NCBI RefSeq assembly: GCF_003710255.1
Contig: NZ_RHIB01000001.1
Location: forward strand, 1,736,001 to 1,800,000
Length of the DNA stretch: 64,000 nt
Direction: 5' to 3'
DNA from: Alteribacter keqinensis
GTDB lineage: Bacteria; Bacillota; Bacilli; Bacillales; Salisediminibacteriaceae
Shown here: positions 26,981-35,752 of the stretch, piece by piece
Position numbering within the stretch: position 1 is the stretch's first letter
Layout of the letters: every line of letters begins with the position of its first letter
The notes under the pieces: model-generated
Database searches by the model: none
The model's input: the letters and a program-made list of their open reading frames with translations, nothing else
Told to the model about the DNA's origin: nothing
Position numbers and translations under genes: made by a program

Positions 26981-28282
26981 TTAAAACTTCTCTGCGTCGA
27001 AGTTTTGGAACACATACTTATCGTAAATTGGGTATTTCTCCCTGCCCAGCAGATGATTGATAATAATTTTGTTCCGGTGAACGGCAAGTCCGAGGTTGGT
27101 CGATCCGACACCGTGAGAATGGGAAATCCCGCTCTGGACATAAATCTGATTCGGTATACTCACACGAACCCTGTAGTCATGTTCCACTTCGTATCTGCCT
27201 TTATCATCCCAAGAGATATAGTCACTCAGGTCTTTAATGAATGCAGGAACGTTTGGACGGTACCCGGTTCCCACAATTACAACATCACTTTCGTGGGTGA
27301 AATTCAGATCCTGCTCCCACTGGCGGCAGGAAATTTCATACGTATTACCCTTTTCCTTGATCCCGTTCACTTCAGTCAGGACCTGCAAATCCACATTGAT
27401 TTCCTCGTTGGACACGGAATTTTCATAAAGCAGGTTGTAGATATCTGTAATCGTATGGGAGCTGATTCCTTTATAAAGGAGATCCTGTGTAGCAAAAATC
27501 TCGTCTTTCTTTTCCTGGGGAAAGCGGTAAAAGTAATTCACATAATCCGGTGAAAACTGCTCAACTGTGAGCTTTGATTCTTCCATGGAAAAGAAGCTGC
27601 GGGACCTTGTTATCCAGGTAAGCTTATAATCATATTTCATCCGGTCTTTCAAGAGCTCACGAAATGCTTCTGCGGCACTCTGTCCCGAACCGACCACCGT
27701 GACGGACTTTGCTTCACGGCACCGGTCCTGCCTGTCCAGGAATTCGGATGTGTGAAAGACATTTTCGGACGGGAAGCCTTTAAATGCTTCCGGAAGGGCC
27801 GGATTAGTTCCCGTGCCAAGTACAAGGTTTTTACACTGGTACCGGATTCTGTCTTCCGTTTCGATGTCTTCCACCGTGACGGTATAAAGCTCATCGTGTT
27901 CTAAGTATTCAAGCTCAACAACCTTTTTGCCGAAACAGCAATTGTTCAGCTCACTTTCAACCCATTTACAGTAATCGTTGTATTCACGCCTTGGAATATC
28001 CAGCCGCTGCAAAAAGTAAAAAGGATACAGGCGGTTTTTCTGGGCCAGGTAATTTAAAAAGCTGTACCGGTTCGTAGGATCGGCCAAGGTAACCAGGTCT
28101 GCCATAAACGGCACCTGGAGCCGAGTTCCTACAATTAACATGCCCGGGTGCCAGTCAAAATGGGGCTTCTGGTCAAAGAACAGGGAATTCACTTCAGGTG
28201 TATCTTCAAGTAGCGCAGCAAGACTTAAATTGAAAGGTCCGATGCCGATCCCGACCAAATCATAAACAGTATTATTATCCAC
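26981..28282 (-). CDS. L-lysine/L-ornithine N-hydroxylase (IucD-like)
   Basis: This 433-residue flavoprotein has the FAD motif GIGIGPFNLSLA at the N-terminus, the NADPH motif VVGSGQSAAEAF (about residue 200), and the late VIVGTGYRPN and SHGVGSTNLGLA segments typical of IucD/PvdA-type N-hydroxylating monooxygenases. Such enzymes hydroxylate the side-chain amine of lysine or ornithine as the first step of hydroxamate siderophore synthesis. No IucA/IucC synthetase, NRPS or siderophore transporter lies in the window, so it stands alone. The start is a GTG 8 bases after GAGGAGG. I looked for a Fur box upstream and found only a poor match. Confidence 0.88.
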   Translation of the reverse strand: MDNNTVYDLVGIGIGPFNLSLAALLEDTPEVNSLFFDQKPHFDWHPGMLIVGTRLQVPFMADLVTLADPTNRYSFLNYLAQKNRLYPFYFLQRLDIPRREYNDYCKWVESELNNCCFGKKVVELEYLEHDELYTVTVEDIETEDRIRYQCKNLVLGTGTNPALPEAFKGFPSENVFHTSEFLDRQDRCREAKSVTVVGSGQSAAEAFRELLKDRMKYDYKLTWITRSRSFFSMEESKLTVEQFSPDYVNYFYRFPQEKKDEIFATQDLLYKGISSHTITDIYNLLYENSVSNEEINVDLQVLTEVNGIKEKGNTYEISCRQWEQDLNFTHESDVVIVGTGYRPNVPAFIKDLSDYISWDDKGRYEVEHDYRVRVSIPNQIYVQSGISHSHGVGSTNLGLAVHRNKIIINHLLGREKYPIYDKYVFQNFDAEKF

Positions 28283-28960
28283 TCATGTTCCTCCTCTGTA
28301 TCCTACGCTTTTCTATTCATAAGGTAACCATCATACGCACAATTAAAACCCGGTGCAGATGAGAGTAGAAAACCGCGCGTTTCTCATGTTGTTACGCTCA
28401 TTTATTCACTATTGCTTCATTCTAATAGTATCAACTCTTCCACCAGGGAGCAACTGAGTTCCTGCGGGCCTTCAAAGAAAAATACCTCAATTTTTGCTCA
28501 TAACACGCCAAGTCCGATCCCCCAAAAGCAAGGACTATTGCCCCGAATCCTTCTTCCTGCAAGCTTTCACAGTAAAATTGAAACGCATCATTATTATGAC
28601 TCTTGTGTCCTTTAATCCGGTTTTCTATTTTTATTTCTCATTCCGCTCACCAAATGATACCTGTGACTATTCCCTCTTTTTTAACGAAGATTCAGAACCT
28701 GATAGGAGGTTATTCCGTCGTTTTTTGATGAAAACAGGGCTCTATTTCCCTATGCCTTCCGGATTTGTTTTTTTCGACATAAAGACAGCTGAGTAAATAG
28801 TCGCACTTTTCTGACTAATTACATTTCTCCCTCTTTCAGCATTACTAAAGAATGATAGGGTTCCTTTTGAACCAGATATATAATTTAGAGTAACAAAAAT
28901 TACGGGAGGTGAAATAAAAGACCGTTTTTCAACTTTACAAACTAAATGAGGAGGCAGCAC
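28283..28960. other. Long intergenic region without supported genes
   Basis: This 678-base divergent gap separates the N-hydroxylase and the M14 carboxypeptidase genes. Short open frames are present, but none has a ribosome binding site or a recognisable product. It is mostly A+T-rich. It should hold both promoters. No inverted repeat or RNA element stood out. Confidence 0.4.
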
Positions 28961-30118
28961 ATGAAAAAGACATTTCTATCTTTATTAAGTATCATGCTTT
29001 TGTTCATTATGTTTTCCCCTGAAAGTTTTGCAAGACAAAACCATCCCCCGACAAACGGTGAAACCAACATTTCGAGCATCATTACATATGATGAGATGAT
29101 CAAGGAACTGGAAAGCATTGAAAAGCGAAGCAAAGATGAGCTTGAAGTCTTCACACTGGCAGACCTTGGGTATGAATACGACAAAAGTGAACAGGGACGT
29201 GACCTGTACGTGGCGAAAGTTGGGAACGGACCAAAAACAGTATGGGTTCAAAGCCGTATTCACGGCGATGAGCCATATGGAACGGAAGCCACACTTCAGC
29301 TTTTGAAGCGCTACACAAGCAATCAGTCCGCTCAGTACCAGGATGTAATGGATGAGCTGACACTTTACTTTATTCCGATGTATAACCCTGACGGCAGTGA
29401 AATGAACATCCGTCAGACCGTCCTTTATGACCAGGAAACTGGAGAGCCGCTTCTTAACAGCAATGGCAATGAAATCAGAGTCGACCTGAACAGAGACTGG
29501 GCTGAAGGGGCTTTTCAGGCTGTGGAATCAAAAGCATGGTACAGCTACTGGACAGACGTGCAGCCGGATTACGCACTCGATATCCACCACCAGGGATTAA
29601 AAACCGACCCTGAAACAGAAGAAGCCATTACGATGTCACTCGGCATTTCCCTTGCACCAGGCGGACCGACACTTCCTAACCTTGAAGGCGGTCTTTATGA
29701 AGACCTGACACGCCAGATGCAGGTTCATGTTTACGACGCACTAAAAGATTACGGCTATATTAACATTGACCGCTATACAGTCGGAAACGTAAACTCCGGC
29801 TTCAGTGAAATTGATATTCACGGCGGGGTCGTTTCTGCCATGATGCTCGGTTTAAACTATGAAGGGCAGAACGAGGAAGAATACAGCCACCCGGCTATTT
29901 TCTTTGAAACGTCAGGAAACACACGCGAGGGGAATCTGGGACAGCGTGCCCGCGGTCATAACATCCAGCAGAACGTAAGGGGTATTCAGTCACTCCTCCA
30001 CGGTCTCGCTACAGGTGAGGTTTATGACGCGGATGCTGAGAGATGGGATGAGATCCCGCGTCCGGATATTGATGGGTACACAACCGATCATTCCGGTTTC
30101 GTGCCGGTTGGGTTTTAA
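28961..30118 (+). CDS. Secreted M14 zinc carboxypeptidase
   Basis: This 385-residue exported peptidase has a signal peptide ending near ESFA and a single M14 domain. Zinc ligands are H101 and E104 in RIHGDEPYG and the histidine of DIHHQG; the catalytic glutamate is in FFETSG. MYNPDG and VDLNRDW are also typical. The start at 28961 lies 8 bases after GAGGAGG; five in-frame codons upstream are not needed. It is far shorter than the M14 protein at 15976-19170 and only distantly related, so the strain carries two extracellular M14 enzymes in 15 kb. It should remove C-terminal residues from peptides or act on peptidoglycan-derived peptides. Confidence 0.9.
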   Translation: MKKTFLSLLSIMLLFIMFSPESFARQNHPPTNGETNISSIITYDEMIKELESIEKRSKDELEVFTLADLGYEYDKSEQGRDLYVAKVGNGPKTVWVQSRIHGDEPYGTEATLQLLKRYTSNQSAQYQDVMDELTLYFIPMYNPDGSEMNIRQTVLYDQETGEPLLNSNGNEIRVDLNRDWAEGAFQAVESKAWYSYWTDVQPDYALDIHHQGLKTDPETEEAITMSLGISLAPGGPTLPNLEGGLYEDLTRQMQVHVYDALKDYGYINIDRYTVGNVNSGFSEIDIHGGVVSAMMLGLNYEGQNEEEYSHPAIFFETSGNTREGNLGQRARGHNIQQNVRGIQSLLHGLATGEVYDADAERWDEIPRPDIDGYTTDHSGFVPVGF

Positions 30119-30163
30119 GGTACACTGGATTCATTTTGTATTTTGGGAAACAGTTTAAGTTAA

Positions 30164-30202
30164 AAAAGAGGAGCAGCGCATGAAGACTGTTCCTCTTTTC
30201 GT
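30164..30202. terminator. Bidirectional terminator between convergent genes
   Basis: AAAAGAGGAGCAG pairs with CTGTTCCTCTTTT with one G-T pair. The A and T ends let it work in both directions, for the M14 gene and for the GDSL gene. Confidence 0.8.
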
Positions 30203-30210
30203 GTTATCAT

Positions 30211-30958
30211 TTAATTCCCATTGATCGCTTCTAGTCCGATCTGTGCGAGCTTCTTATGGCCTTCTTTTGTCGGATGGATGTCACTTGGCAGAACATAGAC
30301 TGATTGAGAATGAGTATAAGCTTCAAAAGCATTAGCAATAATTACGTTACCTGAACTGAATTGCCATTCTATTTATTACATTTAAACCAGGTAAAATCCT
30401 TTCTGCAATTACGTGTAATTCCCTTTCCTTAAAATCATTTTTATCGAAGGGGTTGTATATGTTGTAGATAATAACAGGAGAGTCCGTTAATCGTTCGATC
30501 TCCATAATAATCTGTTGCAAATTAGTGAAAACTCCGCTTTCATTAATGTATTTCTGCAATAAGTATTCGAATTTTTTTTCATCATTTTCACTTTCTTCGG
30601 CTGCCCTTCCCAGCGCCCTCAACAAATCATTATTTCCAATATTCAATGTTATATAGTCCGAATGACGAACAGCCTGCCGGTACTTCTGGTCGTTTTTTAA
30701 TGCATCAAGCAGATCTTCCGTTGTAGCCCCTGGAACTCCAAGGTTTCTCACACGCAAATCAGCCTCTTTCCCCATCAAATATGGGAAAGCTTCTTGTGAT
30801 GGACTTGCATTCGTCTGGCCGAGATTATACCCGTAAGGAATCGAATCTCCTAAAGCGACGAGAAATGGTTTTGCATTCTCACTCTTCGCAAAAGCACTGG
30901 TTGAAAAAACCAGCAAAAATACCATGAGCAGCAAAAGCGATTTCATAAACTTTTTCAT
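30211..30958 (-). pseudogene. Secreted GDSL/SGNH hydrolase interrupted by a frameshift
   Basis: The intact part (30347-30958) encodes 203 residues with a signal peptide (cleavage near SAFAK), block I GDSIPYG with nucleophile S39 and block III IGNND. It stops at a TAA right after NRMAIQFR. In another frame the sequence continues as SSGNVIIANAFEAY and SDIHPTKEGHKKLAQIGLEAI to a stop at 30211. That second part supplies the catalytic Asp and His of block V, so one net base was gained or two lost near 30348-30358. Without it the esterase would lack its Asp-His pair. The gene has a good AAGGAG site and a terminator. It may be a true pseudogene or a sequencing or assembly error. Confidence 0.85.
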
Positions 30959-31135
30959 AAGGTCACTCCTTTTGATTTTATACAGACACGTCCTATTATA
31001 TAAGCTGATGAACGAATAACGTGTCGAACACTAGAGTAAAAGTTTAATAATAGTTTGTTTTTTAATAGGTAATACTATAGTATATTCCAAGCTTCAGTTT
31101 AGTGATTCTCATGTGATAGGTCACACCTTGCTTGA

Positions 31136-31166
31136 TCAAAAAACAGCAGCCTTACAAGGGCTGCTG
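31136..31166 (-). terminator. Terminator after topB
   Basis: CAGCAGCC and GGCTGCTG pair around a 7-base loop (31144-31166). The minus-strand tail is TTTTTTGA. Confidence 0.88.
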
Positions 31167-31167
31167 T

Positions 31168-33330
31168 CTATTGATTTACAAAATCAAATTCCACTTTTCC
31201 GTCTTTCAATACGAGAGAGGCATCAAACGGTTTCTTTCCTTTGAAGCCTTTGAGTTTGTTTGTTTTTCCCTTTTCACAAAGCTGTTTGATGGCGGTTTTT
31301 GAGAGAGTTTTGCCTAAAACCCTCTTGTTGAATGTCTGCTTGCATCCGGCTTTGTATTCAGAGCAGCCGTAGAACGTCTTTCTGTCCATAATCTGCCCTT
31401 TTCCACAGGCAGGACACGAGGCAACCGGTTCTGCCGGAGCCCACTTCCCGCCTTTCCCACGGCCTTTTTCGCTCACCTGGGACTTGGCTGCTTCACTTAC
31501 TTCAAGCTTTGCTACAACGTCACCTGCATCTTCAACAATCTTATGGGTAAAGGCAATGGTATTATCGATAAAGGCCGTCTTTTTTCCGGCTCCCTGACCA
31601 ATCTTTTTCAGGTATTTTTCCCACTTCGCCGTCATGGCAGGCTTGGCAAGGAGTGTGCCACTCACAGCTTCACAGAGAATCCGGCCCTTTTCGGTCACAG
31701 ATACGATGTTTTTATTCACCTTAATGTATTCCTGCTTAATTAATGTTTCAATAATGCTGCTGCGGGTGGCCTCTGTACCGAGCCCCTCCACTTCCTTCAG
31801 TGTGGCACGAACTTCCTCATCTTCATCGATCATCTGGCCACATGTTTTCATCATCGTAATGAGCTGGCCCTCGGTGAATGGTTTTGGGGGCTTCGTCTCA
31901 TCTTCCGTCACATTCACTTTCGCCTCGGCTGTCATGCCTTTTACCACAGGGGGCAGGAGGGTGTCGCCGTCCTTCTTTTTGCTGTCTCCTTTATAGAACA
32001 GTTCTTTCCACCCGCGCTCTTTCTCGACTCTTCCCCGGGTAAAGAAATCAAGCGTTTTTACATCCGTTGTAATTGTTGTTTCCTCATACAGGTAATCGTG
32101 GTGAAACATAGCGAGAGAGCTGTTGACGATCTCCATGTAGACATTCCGCTGGTCCTGCCGGAGCCCTTCCACCGTTCTTGTCTGGGGAATTTTTTTCGTT
32201 GGAATGATCGCATAGTGTTCCTGCACTTTTGCATCATCCACATAGCGCTTGCCCGGGTTGAGAGAGGCAGGCTCGAAATCAGCGCCTGCCACCTTTTGAT
32301 AGGCAGAGAGGTTGTTCTTTAAATAAGTAAACTCGCTGTGTGTGATGTGCTGGGTATCGGTCCTTGGGTAGGTAACAAGTTTTAACGGCTGATCATACAG
32401 ACTTTGAACGATCTTCAGTACTTTTGACGGGCTGTACTTGTACTTTTTATTCATCGCCGACTGGAGGGTTGACAACGAGTGAAGCTTTGGTGGCTTCTGG
32501 CGCTTCACCTGCTTCTTCACGTCTTTTACCAGCCCGGTTTCCCTCTCTGAAACGCCCTTGTCGTTAAGCATCCTGCTGACTTCTTCCTTCGTCTTGTAAC
32601 GGCCTTTCATTTTTCCTTTATACGTGCCTGCCTCTGTTTTAAACGTTCCTTCAATTTCAAAAAACGGTTCAGGCTTGAAGTTCTCAATTTCTTTTTGCCG
32701 TTCGTAAATAAGATTCAACGTCGGGGTCTGGACCCGGCCTACGCTGAATACGTCTTCGATGCCTTTTTGCTTAAGGAGCAGGGTGTACAGACGGCTCGTA
32801 TTGATGCCCACAAGCCAGTCTCCGACCTGACGTGCCTGAGCTTCTTCGTAAAGGGGGAGATAGTGCTCCCCTTCTTTCAGGCTCGCAAATCCTTTTCGTA
32901 CTTCGTCCACTTCAAGGCTGTTAATCCAGAGCCGCTTGGTTGGTTTCCCCCGTGCCCCGCTCATGGCAATGATGCTGCGGGCGATGTTTTCCCCTTCACG
33001 GTCGCAGTCTGTGGCGACGATAATTTCGTCCGCTTCTTTGAGGAGACGCTTCACGACATTAAACTGCTTTAGTGTCCGGCGGGCAGGTTTAAACTCAAAC
33101 CGCTCGGGTACGATGGGAAGGGTGCCCAGTGACCATCGCTTCCACTCGCCTTTATATTCGCTCGGATTTTTCAGTTCTACTAAATGTCCGATCCCCCATG
33201 TGAGTTTTGCCCCGCTCGGAAACTGCGTGCACGCTGGTATGGAAAGAAACCCGTCGCCTTTTTTCACATTGGAAAACGCCTCTGCATAGGCCTTTGCCTG
33301 ACTTGGTTTTTCGGCTAAAATGACTGGCAT
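31168..33330 (-). CDS. topB: DNA topoisomerase III
   Basis: This is a type IA topoisomerase that passes single DNA strands through a transient nick. The N-terminal TOPRIM domain has EKPSQAKAYAEAF and TDCDREGENIAR, and the active-site tyrosine is Y321 in VTYPRTDTQH. A four-cysteine zinc finger near the C-terminus (CPACGKG ... YGCSEYKAGC) and a following basic domain complete the 720-residue protein. The length matches Bacillus TopB (about 727). I start at the ATG at 33330, nine bases after GGGAG; a GTG two codons earlier is too close. It is monocistronic. The zinc finger plus the GKTL/KGFKGKKPFD tail is typical of Firmicute TopB. Confidence 0.96.
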   Translation of the reverse strand: MPVILAEKPSQAKAYAEAFSNVKKGDGFLSIPACTQFPSGAKLTWGIGHLVELKNPSEYKGEWKRWSLGTLPIVPERFEFKPARRTLKQFNVVKRLLKEADEIIVATDCDREGENIARSIIAMSGARGKPTKRLWINSLEVDEVRKGFASLKEGEHYLPLYEEAQARQVGDWLVGINTSRLYTLLLKQKGIEDVFSVGRVQTPTLNLIYERQKEIENFKPEPFFEIEGTFKTEAGTYKGKMKGRYKTKEEVSRMLNDKGVSERETGLVKDVKKQVKRQKPPKLHSLSTLQSAMNKKYKYSPSKVLKIVQSLYDQPLKLVTYPRTDTQHITHSEFTYLKNNLSAYQKVAGADFEPASLNPGKRYVDDAKVQEHYAIIPTKKIPQTRTVEGLRQDQRNVYMEIVNSSLAMFHHDYLYEETTITTDVKTLDFFTRGRVEKERGWKELFYKGDSKKKDGDTLLPPVVKGMTAEAKVNVTEDETKPPKPFTEGQLITMMKTCGQMIDEDEEVRATLKEVEGLGTEATRSSIIETLIKQEYIKVNKNIVSVTEKGRILCEAVSGTLLAKPAMTAKWEKYLKKIGQGAGKKTAFIDNTIAFTHKIVEDAGDVVAKLEVSEAAKSQVSEKGRGKGGKWAPAEPVASCPACGKGQIMDRKTFYGCSEYKAGCKQTFNKRVLGKTLSKTAIKQLCEKGKTNKLKGFKGKKPFDASLVLKDGKVEFDFVNQ

Positions 33331-33433
33331 TTTCACGCTCTCCCTTCACTCTTTCATCTCATTAAAAATACCTTTCGTCTCTCGTCTATGATCAAACATA
33401 GCGGGATTTCCCCCAAATAGCAATGATTAATTT

Positions 33434-33498
33434 CCCAATAAAAAAAGGCCAGCTGACTCATTCTTCTTTAAAGGAAAAGAATGAATCGGCTGTCCTTT
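33434..33498 (-). terminator. Terminator after ctaG
   Basis: A long imperfect hairpin (33444-33497), AAAGGCCAGC...GCTGTCCTTT with an inner CATTCTT/AAGAATG stem, is followed on the minus strand by TTTTTTTATT. Confidence 0.8.
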
Positions 33499-33508
33499 AC
33501 GTACCGGT

Positions 33509-34345
33509 TTAGGGAGTGTCAATTTTCCAACCGGTGCTCTTTTTTTCAAATTCCAGTATTTTCGGCCGGGCGGACCGGTACCAGTGAAGGCACAAAATGA
33601 AAATGATGATGATATCCACCGCATCCCCTCCATAATACATGAGCATCCCGCCTGTTTGAGCATCGGCCGATGCAACTCCGGACGGAGGGTTGGCATAAAT
33701 GTACTTTGATAAAATACCGTGACTCGCTAAAGCAAGGACAAGAACCACACCACGGTAAAGATAAGGATAGCCGTGGGGCATCGGGTCGATGTAGATCATT
33801 GAAATGGTGAAAAGGTATCCTGCGAGAAAGACATGAAAGTGAATAAGGATATGCAGCCATGTATGTTCGTGCATAGCAGGAAATAGATTCGTTGTGTAAA
33901 GGACCCAAAGGCCTCCCATATTCATTATGGAAGCAAACACGGGGTTGGTAAAAAGATGCATTGGTTTGCTTTTTAACACCTTCGTTACATTACGGGCAGC
34001 TGGTACAGGCAGGGTCCGGAGCATCAGGGTGACCGGTGCTGCAAGGGCCATTAATAGTGGAGCGATCATGCCAAGAAGCAGGTGGCCAAGCATATGTAAA
34101 GTAAAGTTCCCATGAGCCTGAACCGCTACCGGGCCGATAACGGCTGTTAACGCACACAATATGCCCAGAGTCCAGAGGGTTGTCCGGTGAACCGGCCACG
34201 ACCGTTCGTTTCTTTTCGATATCACGATACAACTGATATAGAAAATCAATGCCAATAAAAAAGGAAGAGCTAAGAGCACCTGGGGAAGCATCCCTGTTTC
34301 ATGTACACCGGAATGGCTGGAATGAATATGCTGCACAATGATCAT
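33509..34345 (-). CDS. ctaG: CtaG-family cytochrome c oxidase assembly factor
   Basis: This 278-residue membrane protein has about seven hydrophobic helices and the histidine-rich transmembrane signatures of the CtaG (caa3-type) family: AHGNFTLHMLGHLLLGM, HEHTWLHILIHFHVFLAGY and SHGILSKYIYA. In Bacillus CtaG is needed to form the Cu-A-containing caa3 oxidase. No oxidase subunit genes lie in the window. Its start overlaps the stop of the DUF2243 gene as ATGA, so the two are translationally coupled and their products probably act together. The N-terminal HIHSSHSGVHETG adds more histidines that could bind copper. Confidence 0.88.
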   Translation of the reverse strand: MIIVQHIHSSHSGVHETGMLPQVLLALPFLLALIFYISCIVISKRNERSWPVHRTTLWTLGILCALTAVIGPVAVQAHGNFTLHMLGHLLLGMIAPLLMALAAPVTLMLRTLPVPAARNVTKVLKSKPMHLFTNPVFASIMNMGGLWVLYTTNLFPAMHEHTWLHILIHFHVFLAGYLFTISMIYIDPMPHGYPYLYRGVVLVLALASHGILSKYIYANPPSGVASADAQTGGMLMYYGGDAVDIIIIFILCLHWYRSARPKILEFEKKSTGWKIDTP

Positions 34346-34842
34346 TGTGCCACCTCTTCTTTACGGTGGCGTCTCGTCTTATACACGAGGTAAACGCCTA
34401 TGCCTATCATCATCGCTGCACCTACATTCCATACGATGTCATAAACAATCACATGGTCAACGTATCGAATCTGGTGAATCCTCATTATTTTATGCTGTAC
34501 AATTCCGTCATAAAGCTGAAAGGTTCCCGCACCAAGAAATACTCCCCCAAGCCAGCGTTTCATCCACAAAGCCTGCCGTCTGCGCAGATCTGCAAACATA
34601 AACAAGCCTCCGATTGTCGCAAACCAGCTGAATGCGTGAAAGAGTCCATCTGAAATCAATCCAATATCCGTTGTTGAACGGTCGTAAAAATGATGCCATC
34701 TGAGCAGCTGGTGGAAAACCACTTCATCAAAAAAAGCAATGAGACCAAGACCAAACAGAATGCCGGACAACAGGTTCCGGCCGGAAAATTGAAATTGCTC
34801 AGACCGGACAGATACCATTCCTTGTTTCTTTACCACCTTCAT
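34342..34842 (-). CDS. DUF2243 membrane protein
   Basis: This 166-residue protein has four hydrophobic helices. FFDEVVFHQLLRWHHFYD and FQLYDGIVQHKIMRIHQIRY are hallmarks of the DUF2243 family, whose conserved histidines and acidic residues in or near the membrane suggest metal or haem handling. Function is not established; genomes often place the family next to CtaG, as here with a 4-base ATGA overlap. I start at the ATG at 34842 after GGGGAGAGG; the 41 upstream codons include a terminator-like hairpin and are unlikely to be translated. The neighbourhood suggests a role in oxidase assembly or copper supply. Confidence 0.82.
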   Translation of the reverse strand: MKVVKKQGMVSVRSEQFQFSGRNLLSGILFGLGLIAFFDEVVFHQLLRWHHFYDRSTTDIGLISDGLFHAFSWFATIGGLFMFADLRRRQALWMKRWLGGVFLGAGTFQLYDGIVQHKIMRIHQIRYVDHVIVYDIVWNVGAAMMIGIGVYLVYKTRRHRKEEVAQ

Positions 34843-34861
34843 CTTCCTCTCCCCGTGCAGG

Positions 34862-34897
34862 ATAAAATAAAAAGGTCCTTTCTGAAAAGGAACCTTT
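34862..34897 (-). terminator. Terminator-like hairpin just upstream of the DUF2243 gene
   Basis: On the minus strand AAGGTTCCTTT and AAAGGACCTT pair (34871-34897) and are followed by TTTTTATTTTAT, ending about 20 bases before the start codon. It may be a leader attenuator for the DUF2243-ctaG operon or a last barrier to read-through from the MATE gene. Confidence 0.6.
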
Positions 34898-34992
34898 GTT
34901 GTTGAGTTATTTGAGAAAACGATACTGGGTCCTCTCTTTTTAAGTATTACCCATCTTGAAAGCATAAAAACCCGTCATATATGGAATTATCC

Positions 34993-35752
34993 CAGGTGCC
35001 CAAGTTCGGTTTCCATTTTTATGAATGCGGATCTGGTTATCTTAACATTCAGCCGTGTTATTTTAACCTAATCCCGGCATATCTTTACACAAATCACGCA
35101 ATAATCCACACAAACACTCAATAAACAAACGCCGCCCGGAATCCGGACGGCGATACTATCTCTTCTGTTATATTCTATTGGTTGATCACAGGTGCCCAAG
35201 GGCGATTCCCATTTTTATGGATGTGGATCTGGTTATCTTAACATTCAGCCGTGTTATCTTAACCTAAACCCGGCATATCTTTACACAAATCACGCAATAA
35301 TCCACACAAACACGCAATAAACAAACGCCGCCCGGAATCCGGACGGCGATACTATCTCTTCTGTTATATTCTATTGGTTGATCACAGGTGCCCAAGGGCG
35401 ATTCCCATTTTTATGGATGCGGATCTGGTTATCTTAACATTCAGCCGTGTTATCTTAACCTAAACCCGGCATATCTTTACACAAATCACGCAATAATCCA
35501 CACAAACCCGCAATAAACAAACGCCGCCCGGAATCCGGACGGCGATACTATCTCTTCTGTTATATTCTATTGGTTGATCACAGGTTCCCAAGGGCGATTC
35601 CCATTTTTATGGATGCGGATCTGGTTATCTTAACATTCAGCGTGTTATCTTAACCTAAACCCGGCATATCTTTACACAAAACACGCAAAAATCTACACAA
35701 ACCCGCAATAAACAAACGCCGCCCGATAGCCGGGCGGCGCAACATTTCCTCT
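34993..35752. repeat. 196-bp tandem repeat, nearly four copies, each with a hairpin
   Basis: Units begin at 34993, 35189, 35385 and 35581, exactly 196 bases apart, each opening with CAGGTGCCC or CAGGTTCCC. Copies two and three are almost identical, copy four differs slightly more, and copy one has diverged most. Every unit carries TTATCTTAAC twice, GCAATAA twice, and a 23-base hairpin of type CGCCGCCCGG...CCGGACGGCG. The last hairpin, next to the MATE stop codon, is CGCCGCCCG-ATAG-CCGGGCGGCG. No open frame runs through the array. It appears to be an amplified terminator plus its flank. Confidence 0.92.
35709..35740 (-). terminator. Terminator after the MATE gene
   Basis: The fourth-copy hairpin (35718-35740) is a perfect stem and is followed on the minus strand by TTTGTTTATTG. 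Imperfect copies of the same structure follow downstream near 35525, 35329 and 35133. Confidence 0.8.

Noticed and set aside
28383-28450. Fur box upstream of the N-hydroxylase gene
   Set aside because: TGATACTATTAGAAT matches only one half of the Fur consensus.
28412-28796. Overlapping short plus-strand frames in the 28.3-28.9 kb gap
   Set aside because: No ribosome binding sites and no recognisable products.
34993-35752. CRISPR array
   Set aside because: The units are direct 196-bp tandem copies without unique spacers, and no cas genes are present.
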